A stretch of 64,000 bases of DNA from Herbiconiux gentiana (GCF_024978135.1 NZ_JANTEZ010000003.1:1-64000); one strand, 5' to 3'; numbered from the stretch's first letter, positions 28,583 through 38,112 are shown. The notes: generated by a model not told the origin, from the sequence alone. Numbers and translations: made by a program.

Positions 28583-30124
28583 TCAGCGCGCGAACTCGAC
28601 CAGGCGCTCCTCGAACTCGGGGTTCACCAGGGCGCGCACGTGGGTGCCTCCCTCTTCGTAGTCGGTGCTCAGCACCGTGTTCTTCTCGTGCAGCAGGGTG
28701 ACGACGTCACCGCGCTCGTAGGGCACCAGCAGGTCGACCTCGACGCTCGGCCGCGGCAGGATCGCGTCGAGCGCCGCGAGCAGCTCGGGGATGCCCTCGC
28801 CGGTGCGGGCCGAGACGAAGACCGCCGTCGGCTCGAGACCGCGCAGCACGAGCCGGTCGTCGTCGCTGACCAGGTCGGCCTTGTTGAACACGACGATCTC
28901 GGGGATGCCCCGCGCACCGGCCTCGCCCATGACGTCGCGCACCGTGGTGATCTGGCTCGCGGGGTCGGGGTGGGAGCCGTCGACGACATGCACCACCACG
29001 TCGGAGTCGGCCACCTCCTCGAGGGTCGACCGGAACGCCTCGACCAGCTGGTGCGGCAGCGCCCGCACGAATCCGACGGTGTCGGCGATCGTGTAGGGGC
29101 GGCCGTCTTCGGTCACGTTCTTGCGCACGGTGGCGTCGAGGGTCGCGAACAGCGAGTTCTCGACCAGCACGCCCGCACTGGTGATGCGGTTCAGCAGCGA
29201 GGACTTGCCGGCGTTGGTGTACCCGGCGATCGCCACGCTCGGCACCGCGTTGCGCTTGCGGTTGGCGCGCTTGGCGTCGCGGGCCGGCTTCATCTCCTTG
29301 ATCTGCTTGCGCAGCTTCGCCATACGGGTGTGGATGCGGCGTCGATCGAGCTCGATCTTCGTCTCACCCGGGCCGCGCGAGCCCATTCCGGCGCCCGCGC
29401 CACCCACCTGGCCACCGGCCTGGCGCGACATCGAATCACCCCAGCCGCGAAGACGCGGCAGCAGGTACTCGAGCTGGGCGAGCTCGACCTGAGCCTTGCC
29501 CTCCCGGCTCTTGGCGTGCTGGCTGAAGATGTCGAGGATGACGGCGGTGCGGTCGATGACCTTGACCTTCACCACGTCTTCGAGCGCACGCCGCTGGCTG
29601 GGGGCCAGCTCGGTGTCGGCGATGACGGTGTCGGCACCGAGGTTGGCGACGATCATCCGCAGCTCGTCGGCCTTGCCCTTGCCGAAGTAGGTGCTGGGGT
29701 CGGGATGCGGCCGGCGCTGCAGGAGGCCGTCGAGCACGACGGCTCCGGCGGTCTCGGCCAGCGCGGCGAGCTCGCGCAGCGAGTTCTCGGCGTCGCTCAG
29801 GGTGCCCTGCGAGTAGACGCCGATGATGACGACGTTCTCGAGCCGCAGCTGCCGGTACTCGACCTCCGTGACGTCTTCGAGCTCGGTGGAGAGCCCGGCG
29901 ACGCGCCGGAGCGACTGACGGTCTTCGCGGTCGAACTGGTCGCCGTCGTAGCTCGAGCCCTCGCGCTCACCCGTGGTGGCGGGACGCTGGAGAGCCTGGG
30001 CCGAGCCCTGCTCGAAGAGCGAGTAGCCGCTCGAGCGCTGCTCGGCACCGGCGAGCACCCGGGCGACGGCGGCGTCGCTCTCGGTGGTGTTCTCTGTGAT
30101 CTCGTGGTCTGACATTGGCGTCAA
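28583..30124 (-). CDS. hflX: Ribosome-associated GTPase HflX
   Basis: GTPase that binds 50S subunits and rescues stalled or hibernating ribosomes. 513 residues. The N-terminal HflX domain has VVLDGLLQRRPHPDPSTYFGKGKADEL, then a coiled-coil (RIHTRMAKLRKQIKEMKPARDAKR). The G domain carries GYTNAGKSSLL (G1), DTVGF (G3) and VFNKAD (G4). A TTG at 30124 is the preferred start because AAGGAG lies 7 nt upstream; the ATG three codons in has no such signal. A strong hairpin follows the gene. Confidence 0.94.
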   Translation of the reverse strand: MTPMSDHEITENTTESDAAVARVLAGAEQRSSGYSLFEQGSAQALQRPATTGEREGSSYDGDQFDREDRQSLRRVAGLSTELEDVTEVEYRQLRLENVVIIGVYSQGTLSDAENSLRELAALAETAGAVVLDGLLQRRPHPDPSTYFGKGKADELRMIVANLGADTVIADTELAPSQRRALEDVVKVKVIDRTAVILDIFSQHAKSREGKAQVELAQLEYLLPRLRGWGDSMSRQAGGQVGGAGAGMGSRGPGETKIELDRRRIHTRMAKLRKQIKEMKPARDAKRANRKRNAVPSVAIAGYTNAGKSSLLNRITSAGVLVENSLFATLDATVRKNVTEDGRPYTIADTVGFVRALPHQLVEAFRSTLEEVADSDVVVHVVDGSHPDPASQITTVRDVMGEAGARGIPEIVVFNKADLVSDDDRLVLRGLEPTAVFVSARTGEGIPELLAALDAILPRPSVEVDLLVPYERGDVVTLLHEKNTVLSTDYEEGGTHVRALVNPEFEERLVEFAR

Positions 30125-30143
30125 GACTAGTCTCCTTGTTTGC

Positions 30144-30149
30144 TAGATT
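30144..30149 (+). promoter_or_regulatory. Putative -10 element of the RsmC-like gene
   Basis: TAGATT-N6-ATG on the plus strand, identical in sequence and spacing to the element in front of argC; predicts a leaderless mRNA. Confidence 0.5.
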
Positions 30150-30155
30150 CCCTCT

Positions 30156-30764
30156 ATGGATGGCGAGCACTACTTCTCTGCGCAGCCCGCGGGGGAGCTG
30201 TCGCTCCGCGAGATGACGGTCACGCTGGCCGGGTCGGATCACCGCCTCACGACGGCATCGGGCATCTTCAGCCCGGATCGGATCGACACCGGTACCCAGG
30301 TGCTGCTCGCGAACGTGCCTCACCCACCGCCCGGGGGGAATCTTCTCGATCTCGGGTGCGGTTGGGGGCCGATCGCGCTCACACTGGCCCTGGAATCACC
30401 GCGTTCGACGGTGTGGGCCGTGGATGTCAACGAGCGTGCTCTGGATCTGGTTCGTCGTAATGCTCACATCATGGGTCTCGATAATGTCAACGCCGTGCGG
30501 CCCGAGGATGTTCCCGACGACGTGCGATTCATGACGATCTGGTCGAATCCGCCCATCCGGGTCGGCAAGGAGGCGCTGCACTCGATGCTGCGGCAGTGGC
30601 TGCCGCGGCTCGAGCCCGGCACCGAGGCGTGGCTCGTGGTGCAGAAGAACCTGGGGTCGGATTCGCTGCAGCGGTGGATGGACGGGGAGTTCCCCGAGCT
30701 GACCGTGCAGCGGGAGGCGACGAGCAAGGCGTTCCGGGTGCTGCGGGCGCGGATGCGCGGGTAG
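30156..30764 (+). CDS. RsmC-like rRNA (guanine-N2)-methyltransferase
   Basis: 202-residue SAM-dependent methyltransferase of the small domain (MTS) family. SAM-binding motif I NLLDLGCGWGPIALTLAL (about 67-84), acidic VWAVDVNERALDLV, and the catalytic N/D-P-P-Y type motif WSNPPIRVGKEAL (about 129-141), with Ile-Arg after PP as in RsmC relatives. The single domain matches short actinobacterial homologues. About 30 of the first 130 codons end in A or T against one of the last 72, an internal switch in codon use. Divergent from hflX. Target nucleotide inferred only by family (16S G1207 in E. coli RsmC). Confidence 0.85.
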   Translation: MDGEHYFSAQPAGELSLREMTVTLAGSDHRLTTASGIFSPDRIDTGTQVLLANVPHPPPGGNLLDLGCGWGPIALTLALESPRSTVWAVDVNERALDLVRRNAHIMGLDNVNAVRPEDVPDDVRFMTIWSNPPIRVGKEALHSMLRQWLPRLEPGTEAWLVVQKNLGSDSLQRWMDGEFPELTVQREATSKAFRVLRARMRG

Positions 30765-30830
30765 CGTTCGGGCGCTCTCGGGCACGCGGGCCGTTGCCGG
30801 CGGGCGAGCGGTCGCCCGGCTGGTCGCGCG

Positions 30831-31712
30831 CTAGGCGATCGCCAGGTCGCCCTCGTAGACGAGCTCGGCCGGGCCCGACAGCGCCACGTGCTCGCCGTCC
30901 TCCGCGGGGAACATGCGCACGCCCACCACGCCTCCGGGCACGGTGACGTTCCAGTGGTTCGGTGCGCCCTGGCCGGCCCAGTGGCGGGTGGCGAGGGCTG
31001 CCGCGGCCGCGCCCGTTCCGCAGCTGAGCGTCTCGCCGCTGCCTCGCTCGTGCACGCGCATCCGGATGTGGCCGACCGCGTCGCGCACCAGAGGGTCGGC
31101 GGGCACGACGAACTCGACGTTGGCGCCGTCGACCGGTGTCGGTTCGAGGTGCGGGATGAAGGCGAGGTCGGCCGAGTCGAGCTCCTCGTCGTCGGCGAGG
31201 GCGACCACCACGTGCGGGTTGCCCACGTTGATGCCGAGACCGGGGCGGGCGACCTGGAGGTTCTTGGCGCGCACGAGGGGCTCGCCGCCGTCGAGCGACC
31301 AGCGGCCGAGGTCGACCTGGAAGCCGAGGGCATTCAGCTGCACGTCGCGCACGCCGGCGCGGGTTCCGATGACGAGGGTCTCGCCGGGGGCCAGCGTGGT
31401 GAGGCCGTTGTCGATGAGGTAGCGGGTGTAGACGCGGATGCCGTTGCCGCACATCTCGGAGAGCGAGCCGTCGGCGTTGTGGTAGTCCATGAACCACTCG
31501 GCGGCCGGGTCTTCGGCGAGGGCCGCCGCCCCGGCGTCGAGGCTCGCCGAGCGCACCGCGCGGATGACCCCGTCGGCACCGACACCGAAGTGACGGTCGC
31601 AGATGGCGGCGATCTGGGCGGGGGTGAGGTCGATCTCGCCCTCGGGGTCGGTGAAGAGCACGAAGTCGTTGCCCGTGCCCTGACCCTTGGTGAAGTGCAA
31701 CTCGGCTGGCAT
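30831..31712 (-). CDS. dapF: Diaminopimelate epimerase
   Basis: Converts LL- to meso-diaminopimelate for lysine and peptidoglycan. 293 residues with both active-site cysteines, in [16 protein letters not shown] and [14 protein letters not shown], and the start [21 protein letters not shown]. The ATG is preceded 6 nt upstream by TAGACT and has no Shine-Dalgarno. Meso-Dap use is noted for interest, since many Microbacteriaceae have other diamino acids in their walls but keep the lysine pathway. Confidence 0.96.
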   Translation of the reverse strand: MPAELHFTKGQGTGNDFVLFTDPEGEIDLTPAQIAAICDRHFGVGADGVIRAVRSASLDAGAAALAEDPAAEWFMDYHNADGSLSEMCGNGIRVYTRYLIDNGLTTLAPGETLVIGTRAGVRDVQLNALGFQVDLGRWSLDGGEPLVRAKNLQVARPGLGINVGNPHVVVALADDEELDSADLAFIPHLEPTPVDGANVEFVVPADPLVRDAVGHIRMRVHERGSGETLSCGTGAAAAALATRHWAGQGAPNHWNVTVPGGVVGVRMFPAEDGEHVALSGPAELVYEGDLAIA

Positions 31713-31718
31713 CTGCTC

Positions 31719-31724
31719 AGTCTA
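31719..31724 (-). promoter_or_regulatory. Putative -10 element of dapF
   Basis: TAGACT-N6-ATG on the minus strand; leaderless candidate. Confidence 0.5.
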
Positions 31725-31740
31725 GGGCGGCGGGGTGGGC

Positions 31741-31790
31741 GGGCGGATGCTCGGCGGGGCGTGCGGGCAGGGCGGGCGGATGCTCGGCGG
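31741..31790. repeat. 33-bp-period direct repeat between dapF and miaA
   Basis: GGGCGGATGCTCGGCGG occurs at 31741-31757 and again at 31774-31790, in the 91-bp dapF-miaA gap. Each copy contains the GGATGC word frequent in this window. Confidence 0.75.
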
Positions 31791-31803
31791 CGCGGTCGGC
31801 GGG

Positions 31804-32745
31804 CTACGCCTCGGCCACGGAGCCGACGGCGGCCTCGAGCGCATCCGGGTCGAGGGCGTCGACGTCGAGGGCGTTCGGGTAGCGCTTGAACCAGCTCACC
31901 TGGCGGCGGGCGTAGCGGCGGGTGAGGGCCTGCGCCTCAGCGATCGCGTCCGCCTCGGGCGTCGTACCGTCGTGCTGGGCGAGGGCCTGGGCGTAGCCGA
32001 TGGCCCGGGATGCGGTGACACCGTCGCGGAGGCCCCGCTGCACCAGCCCGGCGACCTCGTCGACGAGTCCCGCGGCCCACATGCGCTCGACCCGGGCGTC
32101 GAGCCGCTCGACGAGGTGCTCACGCGGTATGCCGAGCCGCACGATCGAGGCCTCACGCCAGAGCACCGGCTCCTCAGGGAGCGTGCCCGACACGGGTTCG
32201 CCGGTCAGCTCGACGACCTCGAGTGCCCGCACGATGCGGCGTCCGTTGAACTGCCCGATCGACGCCGCCGCGGCCGGGTCGATCGCCTTGAGGCGATCGT
32301 AGAGCGCCCGCACTCCCCCGAGTTCGAGCTCGGCCTCCAGCCGGGCGCGAACCGCCTCGTCGCGGGCCGGGAAGCGGAAGTCGTAGAGCACCGACGAGAC
32401 GTAAAGCCCGGATCCGCCGACGAGGATCGCCGTGCCGCCGCGCCCGGCGATGTCGTCGACGGCGGCGCGCGCGGCCGGCTGGTAGGCGGCGACGGAGGCC
32501 TCGTCGGTGACGTCGAGCACGTCGAGGAGGTGGTGCGGCACTCCGCGGCGCTCGTGCAGCGGCAGCTTGGCGGTGCCGATGTCCATGCCGCGGTAGAGCT
32601 GCATCGCGTCGGCGTTGACGACCTCGGCGAACCCGCCCCGCGCGGCGATGCGCTCGGCGATCGCCAGCGAGAGCTCGGACTTGCCGGTGCCGGTGGCGCC
32701 GACGACGGCGATCACGGCCGGTCTGCCCGCCTGCGGCTCAGGCAC
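31804..32745 (-). CDS. miaA: tRNA dimethylallyltransferase
   Basis: Adds an isopentenyl group to A37 of tRNAs reading U-starting codons. 313 residues: P-loop [36 protein letters not shown] (catalytic aspartate region), [24 protein letters not shown] and [12 protein letters not shown]. Start GTG at 32745. Follows miaB by about 33 bp; MiaA product is then thiomethylated by MiaB, so the pair works in sequence. Confidence 0.96.
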   Translation of the reverse strand: MPEPQAGRPAVIAVVGATGTGKSELSLAIAERIAARGGFAEVVNADAMQLYRGMDIGTAKLPLHERRGVPHHLLDVLDVTDEASVAAYQPAARAAVDDIAGRGGTAILVGGSGLYVSSVLYDFRFPARDEAVRARLEAELELGGVRALYDRLKAIDPAAAASIGQFNGRRIVRALEVVELTGEPVSGTLPEEPVLWREASIVRLGIPREHLVERLDARVERMWAAGLVDEVAGLVQRGLRDGVTASRAIGYAQALAQHDGTTPEADAIAEAQALTRRYARRQVSWFKRYPNALDVDALDPDALEAAVGSVAEA

Positions 32746-32778
32746 GACGATCGCCGTCTTCGCGCTCGGTTGCCACTC

Positions 32779-34401
32779 CTACCCGCGCAGATCGTCGGTG
32801 GGGCTGTAGATCGGGACGGTGGCGACCCCGTGCCCCGGAAAGCTCAGTCGGGCATCCGGAACCCCGATGCGGAGGGTCGGCAGGCCGAGCGAGACGGGGC
32901 GGACCCCGTCGGTCGGGCCACCCGTCGCCGGGACACCGCAGGACTCGGCCTCGGCACGGTCCCAGGCGTCACCCGCGCGGGTGCGGCGCACCGCGAGCGG
33001 CGCTCCGTCGGTGTCGGCGATGAGGTGGAACGGCGCGGCCTGCGTGATCGTGACCGAGACGACGTCGCCGGGGCGCGGGCGCTCGGAGCCCTCGGGCACC
33101 TCGAAGTGGACGAGGCGGCTGTCCTCTGCGCGTCCGCTCAGGCGGTTGGTCGCCTGGTCTTTGCGGCCCTCGCCGTTCGCCACGAGCACGTTGACGCGGC
33201 GGCCGATCAGGCGGCGGTTCTCGTCGAGGCTGATGCCCTCCTGCAGCGCGACCAGTCGTTCGTAGCGCTCCTGCACGACCTCATGCGGCACCTGGTCGGG
33301 CAGGGTGGCCGCCGGGGTGCCCGGGCGGATGGAGTACTGGAAAGTGAACGCCGAGGCGAAGCGGGCGGCCTCCACCACGCGCATCGTCTCGAGGAAGTCC
33401 TCCTCGGTCTCGCCGGGGAAGCCGACGATGATGTCGGTCGAGATGGCCGCGTTCGGGATCTTCTCGCGCACCCGATCGAGGATGCCGAGGAACTTCGCCG
33501 AGCGGTACGAGCGCTTCATCGCACGGAGGATACGGTCGGACCCCGACTGCAGCGGCATGTGCAGCTGCGGCATGACGTTCGGTGTCTCGGCCATCGCGTC
33601 GATCACGTCGTCGGTGAACGCCGCCGGGTGGGGGCTGGTGAAGCGGATGCGCTCGAGCCCCGGGATGGTTCCGGCCGCCCGCAGCAGCTTGCCGAAGGCG
33701 AGACGGTCGCCGAACTCCACCCCGTAGGAGTTCACGTTCTGGCCGAGCAGCGTGACCTCGATGGCGCCGTCGTCGACGAGCGACTGGATCTCGGCCAGCA
33801 CCTCGCCCGGGCGCCGATCCTTCTCCTTGCCGCGGAGCGCCGGCACGATGCAGAAGGTGCAGGTGTTGTTGCAGCCGACCGAGATCGACACCCAGCCGCT
33901 GTACGTGGATTCGCGCTTGGTCGGGAGGGTCGAGGGGAACGTCTCGAGGGACTCGAGGATCTCGATCTCGGCCGAGTCGTTGTGCCGGGCCCGCTCGAGC
34001 AGGCTCGGCAGGGCGCCCATGTTGTGGGTACCGAAGACGACGTCGACCCAGGGGGCCTTGTCGAGGATGACGTTCTTGTCCTTCTGGGCGAGACAGCCGC
34101 CGACGGCGATCTGCATGCCCTCGTGGCGGCGCTTCACCGAGGCCAGGTGGCCGAGGTTGCCGTAGAGCTTGTTGTCGGCGTTCTCGCGCACGGCGCAGGT
34201 GTTGATGACCACGACGTCGGCCTCGACGCCCTCGGCCTTGACGTAGCCGGCGGCCTCGAGCGAGCCGCTCAGACGCTCGGAGTCGTGCACGTTCATCTGG
34301 CAGCCGAAGGTGCGCACCTCGTAGGTGCGGGCCCGCCCGTCGGCACCGCGGGACGCGGCGGACGCCTCGATGATCGTGGGGGCTTCGCTCACAGTGCTCA
34401 T
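32779..34401 (-). CDS. miaB: tRNA-2-methylthio-N6-dimethylallyladenosine synthase
   Basis: Radical SAM methylthiotransferase acting on i6A37 of tRNA. 540 residues: UPF0004 N-domain starting [20 protein letters not shown] with cluster cysteines (also [15 protein letters not shown] and GGCLAQKDK). The radical SAM motif is CNNTCTFC (CxxxCxxC), and a TRAM domain follows. The roughly 80-residue C-terminal extension after TRAM ([24 protein letters not shown]...) is longer than in E. coli. TAGACT lies 9 nt before the ATG. Confidence 0.96.
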   Translation of the reverse strand: MSTVSEAPTIIEASAASRGADGRARTYEVRTFGCQMNVHDSERLSGSLEAAGYVKAEGVEADVVVINTCAVRENADNKLYGNLGHLASVKRRHEGMQIAVGGCLAQKDKNVILDKAPWVDVVFGTHNMGALPSLLERARHNDSAEIEILESLETFPSTLPTKRESTYSGWVSISVGCNNTCTFCIVPALRGKEKDRRPGEVLAEIQSLVDDGAIEVTLLGQNVNSYGVEFGDRLAFGKLLRAAGTIPGLERIRFTSPHPAAFTDDVIDAMAETPNVMPQLHMPLQSGSDRILRAMKRSYRSAKFLGILDRVREKIPNAAISTDIIVGFPGETEEDFLETMRVVEAARFASAFTFQYSIRPGTPAATLPDQVPHEVVQERYERLVALQEGISLDENRRLIGRRVNVLVANGEGRKDQATNRLSGRAEDSRLVHFEVPEGSERPRPGDVVSVTITQAAPFHLIADTDGAPLAVRRTRAGDAWDRAEAESCGVPATGGPTDGVRPVSLGLPTLRIGVPDARLSFPGHGVATVPIYSPTDDLRG

Positions 34402-34410
34402 GATCGCCCC

Positions 34411-34416
34411 AGTCTA
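34411..34416 (-). promoter_or_regulatory. Putative -10 element of miaB
   Basis: TAGACT on the minus strand, 9 nt before the miaB ATG; a very short leader is predicted. Confidence 0.35.
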
Positions 34417-34459
34417 CGAAACCCCGCCCGCCCCCGCCGCCGCCCCACAGGCGGGGGCG

Positions 34460-35434
34460 TCAGCGGAAGCGGGGGCCGCCGAAGCGTTTGCGGGTGGCGA
34501 GGGCGCGGCGGGTGGCCTCGCGGACGATCGTGGAGTTGAAGCCGCGGCGGGTGAGGAAGCCCATCAGGCGGCGCTCGACGGTCTGGTCGTCGTAGGCGCT
34601 GAGCTGGCCGACGCGCTTCGTGGCGGCGTCGAGGGCCAGCGAGAACTCGTGGTCGTCGTCGAGGCCCTCGAGAGCGGCCGTGACGAGCTCGCCGGGGATC
34701 TTGCGGGCCGACAGCTCCCGCGCGATCGCCCCGCGGCTCTTGTGGTCGCGGTCGGACATGCGCTCGACGAGGGTCTCGGCCAGCGCCGCGTCGTTGAGGT
34801 AGCCGAGCTCCTCGTAGCGGGCCACGAGGGTCTCGGCCTCGTCGCTCGACGCTCCCTGCGCCTCGAGCAGGGCCTGCGTCTCTCCGGCGGACAGCTGCCG
34901 ACGACCGAGCGCCCGCACGACCGTGTCACTGACGCGGGCGAGCCGCTCCTCGTCGGACAGCTGCGGCTCGTCGTCGAAGTCGTCGTCGTCACCGTCGTCG
35001 AACGCCGCCGACCTCCGAGAGGGAACGGACCGCATCGATGTCACCGTCGAGCGCTTGCCGGCACCCGAGGTCGCGGAGCCGGTCGAAACCGAGCCCGAAG
35101 TGGCGGATTCGGATGCATCGCCGCTTGACGGGAACCAACCCGACGACGTCTGGCTGCCCGACGGGGCCTTGCCCGGAGAGGCTTCGCCCGACGCGGCAGC
35201 CCCGGGCGACGTGGCACCGAGCGACGACCCGGCACCCTTTGTCTGCACGGCGGGTTCGCCCACCGACGACGTGGCCCGTGCCGGCGTCGAAGTGACGGTC
35301 GGCGAGGCGACGGTCGGCGAAGCAACCGCGTCGGCGGCGGCGCGGCCCTTCGACGGGTGATCAGCACCCGGGCCGCCCGCGGGGCGCTTCTCGCGAGCGC
35401 GGCGGGCGGCGTCGAGGCTGATGATGTCGTTCAC
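34460..35434 (-). CDS. recX: RecX regulatory protein with long disordered N-terminus
   Basis: RecX restrains RecA filament growth. 324 residues, about twice the usual length. Residues ~1-145 are low-complexity Ser/Thr/Ala/Pro/Gly (SPTVASPTVTSTPARATSSVG...), and only ~150-324 form the three-helix repeats: LARVSDTVVRALGRRQLSAGETQALLEAQG, YLNDAALAETLVERMSDRDHKSRGAIARELSARKIPG, and LMGFLTRRGFNSTIVREATRRAL. GTG start 7 bp after recA stop, so co-expressed. The N-terminal part still has GC-ending codons and no stop, so it is probably real. Confidence 0.92.
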   Translation of the reverse strand: MNDIISLDAARRAREKRPAGGPGADHPSKGRAAADAVASPTVASPTVTSTPARATSSVGEPAVQTKGAGSSLGATSPGAAASGEASPGKAPSGSQTSSGWFPSSGDASESATSGSVSTGSATSGAGKRSTVTSMRSVPSRRSAAFDDGDDDDFDDEPQLSDEERLARVSDTVVRALGRRQLSAGETQALLEAQGASSDEAETLVARYEELGYLNDAALAETLVERMSDRDHKSRGAIARELSARKIPGELVTAALEGLDDDHEFSLALDAATKRVGQLSAYDDQTVERRLMGFLTRRGFNSTIVREATRRALATRKRFGGPRFR

Positions 35435-35441
35435 GCGACTC

Positions 35442-36569
35442 CTAGGCGCCCTTGCGAGCGGCCGCGGCCTTGGGAGCGCCGGCGGCCAGCTTCGGGGCGA
35501 TCGGCTCGACGTTCGCCGCCGAAGTCGCGGACGCGGCGGACGCGGTGGACGCAGCCAGGGCGGCCGCGCCCGCCTCGCCGACGCCGAGCTTCGCGAGGAT
35601 CTTGTTCTCGATCTCGAGCGCGATGTCGGGGTTCTCTTTCAGGAAGCGACGCGAGTTCTCTTTGCCCTGGCCGAGCTGGTCGCCGTCGTAGGTGTACCAG
35701 GCACCCGACTTGCGCACGATCTCGTGCTCGACACCGAAGTCGATCAGGCTGCCCTCACGGGAGATGCCGACACCGTAGAGGATGTCGAACTCGGCCTGCT
35801 TGAAGGGCGGCGCCATCTTGTTCTTGACGACCTTCACGCGGGTGCGGTTGCCGACGGCCTCGGTGCCCTCTTTCAGGGTCTCGATGCGGCGGATGTCGAG
35901 GCGTACCGAGGCGTAGAACTTCAGCGCCTTTCCACCGGCGGTGGTCTCGGGGCTGCCGAAGAACACACCGATCTTCTCGCGCAGCTGGTTGATGAAGATC
36001 ATCGTGGTGTTGGTCTGGTTCAGACCACCGGTGAGCTTGCGGAGGGCCTGCGACATGAGGCGGGCCTGCAGACCCACGTGGGAGTCGCCCATCTCACCCT
36101 CGATCTCGGCGCGGGGCACGAGCGCTGCGACGGAGTCGATGACGATGAGGTCGATGGACCCCGAGCGCACGAGCATGTCGGCGATCTCGAGGGCCTGCTC
36201 ACCCGTGTCGGGCTGCGACACCAGCAGGGAGTCGATGTCGACGCCGAGCTTCTTGGCGTACTCGGGGTCGAGGGCGTGCTCCGCGTCGATGAAGGCGGCG
36301 ATGCCCCCGGCGCGCTGGGCGTTCGCGATGGCGTGCAGCGTCAGCGTGGTCTTTCCCGAGGACTCCGGGCCGTAGATCTCGACGATGCGGCCGCGCGGCA
36401 GGCCTCCGATGCCGAGCGCGACGTCGAGCGCGATCGAACCGGTGGGCACGACCTCGACGGGTGCACGGTCGTCGCTGCCGAGGCGCATGACCGACCCCTT
36501 GCCGAACTGACGGTCGATCTGGGCGAGCGCGGTCTCGAGTGCTTTTTCGCGGTTTGCGTCTGACGGCAT
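35442..36569 (-). CDS. recA: DNA recombinase RecA
   Basis: Forms filaments on single-stranded DNA, drives homologous pairing and triggers LexA cleavage. 375 residues from ATG at 36569 ([31 protein letters not shown]), preceded by GAAGGAAG. Walker [10 protein letters not shown] at about 67-75, Walker [22 protein letters not shown] loop L2 region [20 protein letters not shown]; alanine-rich C-terminal tail. No intein. A long leader and a LexA-like box lie upstream; recX follows. Confidence 0.98.
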   Translation of the reverse strand: MPSDANREKALETALAQIDRQFGKGSVMRLGSDDRAPVEVVPTGSIALDVALGIGGLPRGRIVEIYGPESSGKTTLTLHAIANAQRAGGIAAFIDAEHALDPEYAKKLGVDIDSLLVSQPDTGEQALEIADMLVRSGSIDLIVIDSVAALVPRAEIEGEMGDSHVGLQARLMSQALRKLTGGLNQTNTTMIFINQLREKIGVFFGSPETTAGGKALKFYASVRLDIRRIETLKEGTEAVGNRTRVKVVKNKMAPPFKQAEFDILYGVGISREGSLIDFGVEHEIVRKSGAWYTYDGDQLGQGKENSRRFLKENPDIALEIENKILAKLGVGEAGAAALAASTASAASATSAANVEPIAPKLAAGAPKAAAARKGA

Positions 36570-36840
36570 GGCGTCTTCCTTCTGTCGTGCGGCCTGGGCT
36601 CGGCGGCCCGGTGTCGCGATGGTGTGCCCACAGGCTGTCGTGTGCGGGTGATCTCTCGATCGGGCAACGACAGGGCGTTCTCGGGAGTTCATCGAACATG
36701 CTCCACGCTAGGCAGGACCACCGACATCGGTCGTCGGCCTGCACCATCTGTGGAGAACGTCTTCGATTCTCTCGATGTGCAGAAGCCTACTCAGAACCGA
36801 AGGTATGTTCGAGCGGTGCGCCCGGCGTGTCGGGCACGCG
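36570..36840 (-). promoter_or_regulatory. recA promoter, SOS box and long leader
   Basis: The gap between recA and the DUF3046 gene is 319 bp. A LexA-like box CGAAG-GTAT-GTTCG lies at 36798-36811. On the minus strand TAGGCT (36784-36789) is a probable -10 just downstream of it, so bound LexA would cover the -35 region. This predicts a leader of about 200 nt, containing a hairpin at 36712-36742 (GCAGG/CCTGC outside CCGAC/GTCGG). The rest of the leader shows nothing else recognisable. Confidence 0.7.
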
Positions 36841-36871
36841 AAAGGGCCCCCGGAGCATCCGGGGGCCCTTT
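36841..36871. terminator. Strong terminator hairpin after the DUF3046 gene
   Basis: Perfect 14-bp stem AAAGGGCCCCCGGA / TCCGGGGGCCCTTT around a GCA loop, 18 bp beyond the DUF3046 stop. It separates the clgR-DUF3046 transcript from the recA promoter and has A/T-ending stem bases on both sides, so it can act in either direction. Confidence 0.85.
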
Positions 36872-36888
36872 CGTGAATCAGTGCGAGG

Positions 36889-37116
36889 TCAACCGCGAGG
36901 CTGTGCCGGCAGACCCGCCCCGTGCCATCGCTCACGAGGCACGTCGGCCGCTCGGCAGACCGCGAGCCACACCTCTCGCGGCGAGATCCCTGCCTTCAGA
37001 GCCTGCGCGGCGGTGCGGTCACCGAGATCGACGAGGGTGAGATCACTCGTGACCACCTGACCGTACGCGTCACCGAACTCGTCGCTGACCGCCTGCCGGA
37101 ACTCGCTCAGGCGCAC
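36889..37116 (-). CDS. DUF3046 protein
   Basis: 75-residue actinobacterial protein of unknown function: MRLSEFRQAVSDEFGDAYGQVVTSDLTLVDLGDRTAAQALKAGISPREVWLAVCRAADVPRERWHG. The whole length is the DUF3046 domain. It starts 2 bp after the clgR stop and ends before a strong terminator. The clgR-DUF3046-recA order is conserved among actinobacteria. Confidence 0.88.
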   Translation of the reverse strand: MRLSEFRQAVSDEFGDAYGQVVTSDLTLVDLGDRTAAQALKAGISPREVWLAVCRAADVPRERWHGAGLPAQPRG

Positions 37117-37118
37117 TC

Positions 37119-37427
37119 TCAGCGGGCGACGAGGTCGGCGTCGAAGTCGGCGACGAACTCGTCGGGGATGGTGTCGGGAATGGGATCGATGCCCTCGACC
37201 ACGGCGAGCCGGTCTCCGACCTCGCGCATGATCACCGAGATGGGCGTGTCGAGAGCATCGGCGACCGATGCGAGGATCTCGCTCGAGGCCTCTTTCTGAC
37301 CACGCTCGACCTCGCTCAGGTAGCCGAGCGCGACGCTCGCCTTACTTGCCACTTGACGAAGGGTGCGGCCCTTCTGCAGGCGGAAGTCCCGAAGCACGTC
37401 GCCGATCTCCTGACGAACTAGAATCAC
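37119..37427 (-). CDS. clgR: ClgR-type XRE transcriptional regulator
   Basis: 102-residue DNA-binding activator, related to ClgR, which controls clp protease and chaperone genes in actinobacteria. Helix-turn-helix FRLQKGRTLRQVASKASVALGYLSEVERGQKEASSEILASVADAL; C-terminal tail ends FDADLVAR, and ClgR proteins typically end in a short Clp-degradation tail. GTG at 37427 (MILVRQEIGDVLR) is chosen because AAGGAGG lies 5 nt before it; the GTG eight codons upstream would place that signal inside the gene. Confidence 0.9.
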   Translation of the reverse strand: MILVRQEIGDVLRDFRLQKGRTLRQVASKASVALGYLSEVERGQKEASSEILASVADALDTPISVIMREVGDRLAVVEGIDPIPDTIPDEFVADFDADLVAR

Positions 37428-37611
37428 TGGACCCTCCTTGCGTTCAGTCACGGTCTTCTCGAGTGGCTCTCGAACCGCGGTTGCCTGTGGTTCGTAGCAG
37501 AAACTCTAAGCGACGGGGACTGGACATATCTTGTGAATGACATCAGATGTAACGAGATCGAAACGCGGTGCATTCCCGCCTGACGGGAGGCGGGGAAAGC
37601 GCTCTGCCGGC

Positions 37612-38112
37612 TCACAGGAACTCCTCCAGCGCGCTCAGCGCCCGGGCCACGACGGCGGCTCTGACGGCCGAGCGATCGCCGTCGACGTGCAGCTCGACGA
37701 ACCGCACCTCGTGGCCGATCGCGAGCCCGATGAAGGCCGTTCCGGGCGGATGACCGTCCTGCGCGTCGGGCCCGGCGACACCGGTGGTCGACAGCCCGAT
37801 CCACGGCTCCTCACCGTCGAGCATCAGCGCGGTGCGCACCCCGACCGCCATCTGCACGGCGACGTCCGGATGCACGGGGCCGTGGGCCGCGAGCACCTCC
37901 GCATCGACACCGAGCAGGCTGTGCTTGACGGCCGTGTCGTAGGCCACCACTCCCCCGCGAAGGACGGCGGACGCCCCGGGCACCTCGACGAACGCGGCGG
38001 CCAGCAGCCCACCGGTGAGCGACTCCGCGACACCGATCGTGACGTGCCGGGCCGTCAGCGTCTCGACGATGCGCCGGGCGAGGTCGAAGGTGGGCGAGGG
38101 AGCCGTGCTCAC
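37612..38112 (-). CDS. pncC: Nicotinamide-nucleotide amidohydrolase (CinA C-terminal domain)
   Basis: Deamidates NMN to nicotinic acid mononucleotide (PncC), the stand-alone CinA C-terminal domain. 166 residues with the catalytic-serine motif VAESLTGGLLAAAF, the GVVAYDTAVKHSLLGV segment, STTGVAGPDAQDG and PPGTAFIGLA. GTG/ATG region overlaps pgsA stop (4 bp), so the two are coupled. In many actinobacteria this gene lies between pgsA and clgR. Confidence 0.93.
   Translation of the reverse strand: MSTAPSPTFDLARRIVETLTARHVTIGVAESLTGGLLAAAFVEVPGASAVLRGGVVAYDTAVKHSLLGVDAEVLAAHGPVHPDVAVQMAVGVRTALMLDGEEPWIGLSTTGVAGPDAQDGHPPGTAFIGLAIGHEVRFVELHVDGDRSAVRAAVVARALSALEEFL

Noticed and set aside
36570-36745. 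Upstream in-frame extension of recA (to 36692) and a second frame starting MFDELPRTP
   Set aside because: Neither is conserved-looking; the ATG at 36569 with GAAGGAAG gives the standard RecA N-terminus.
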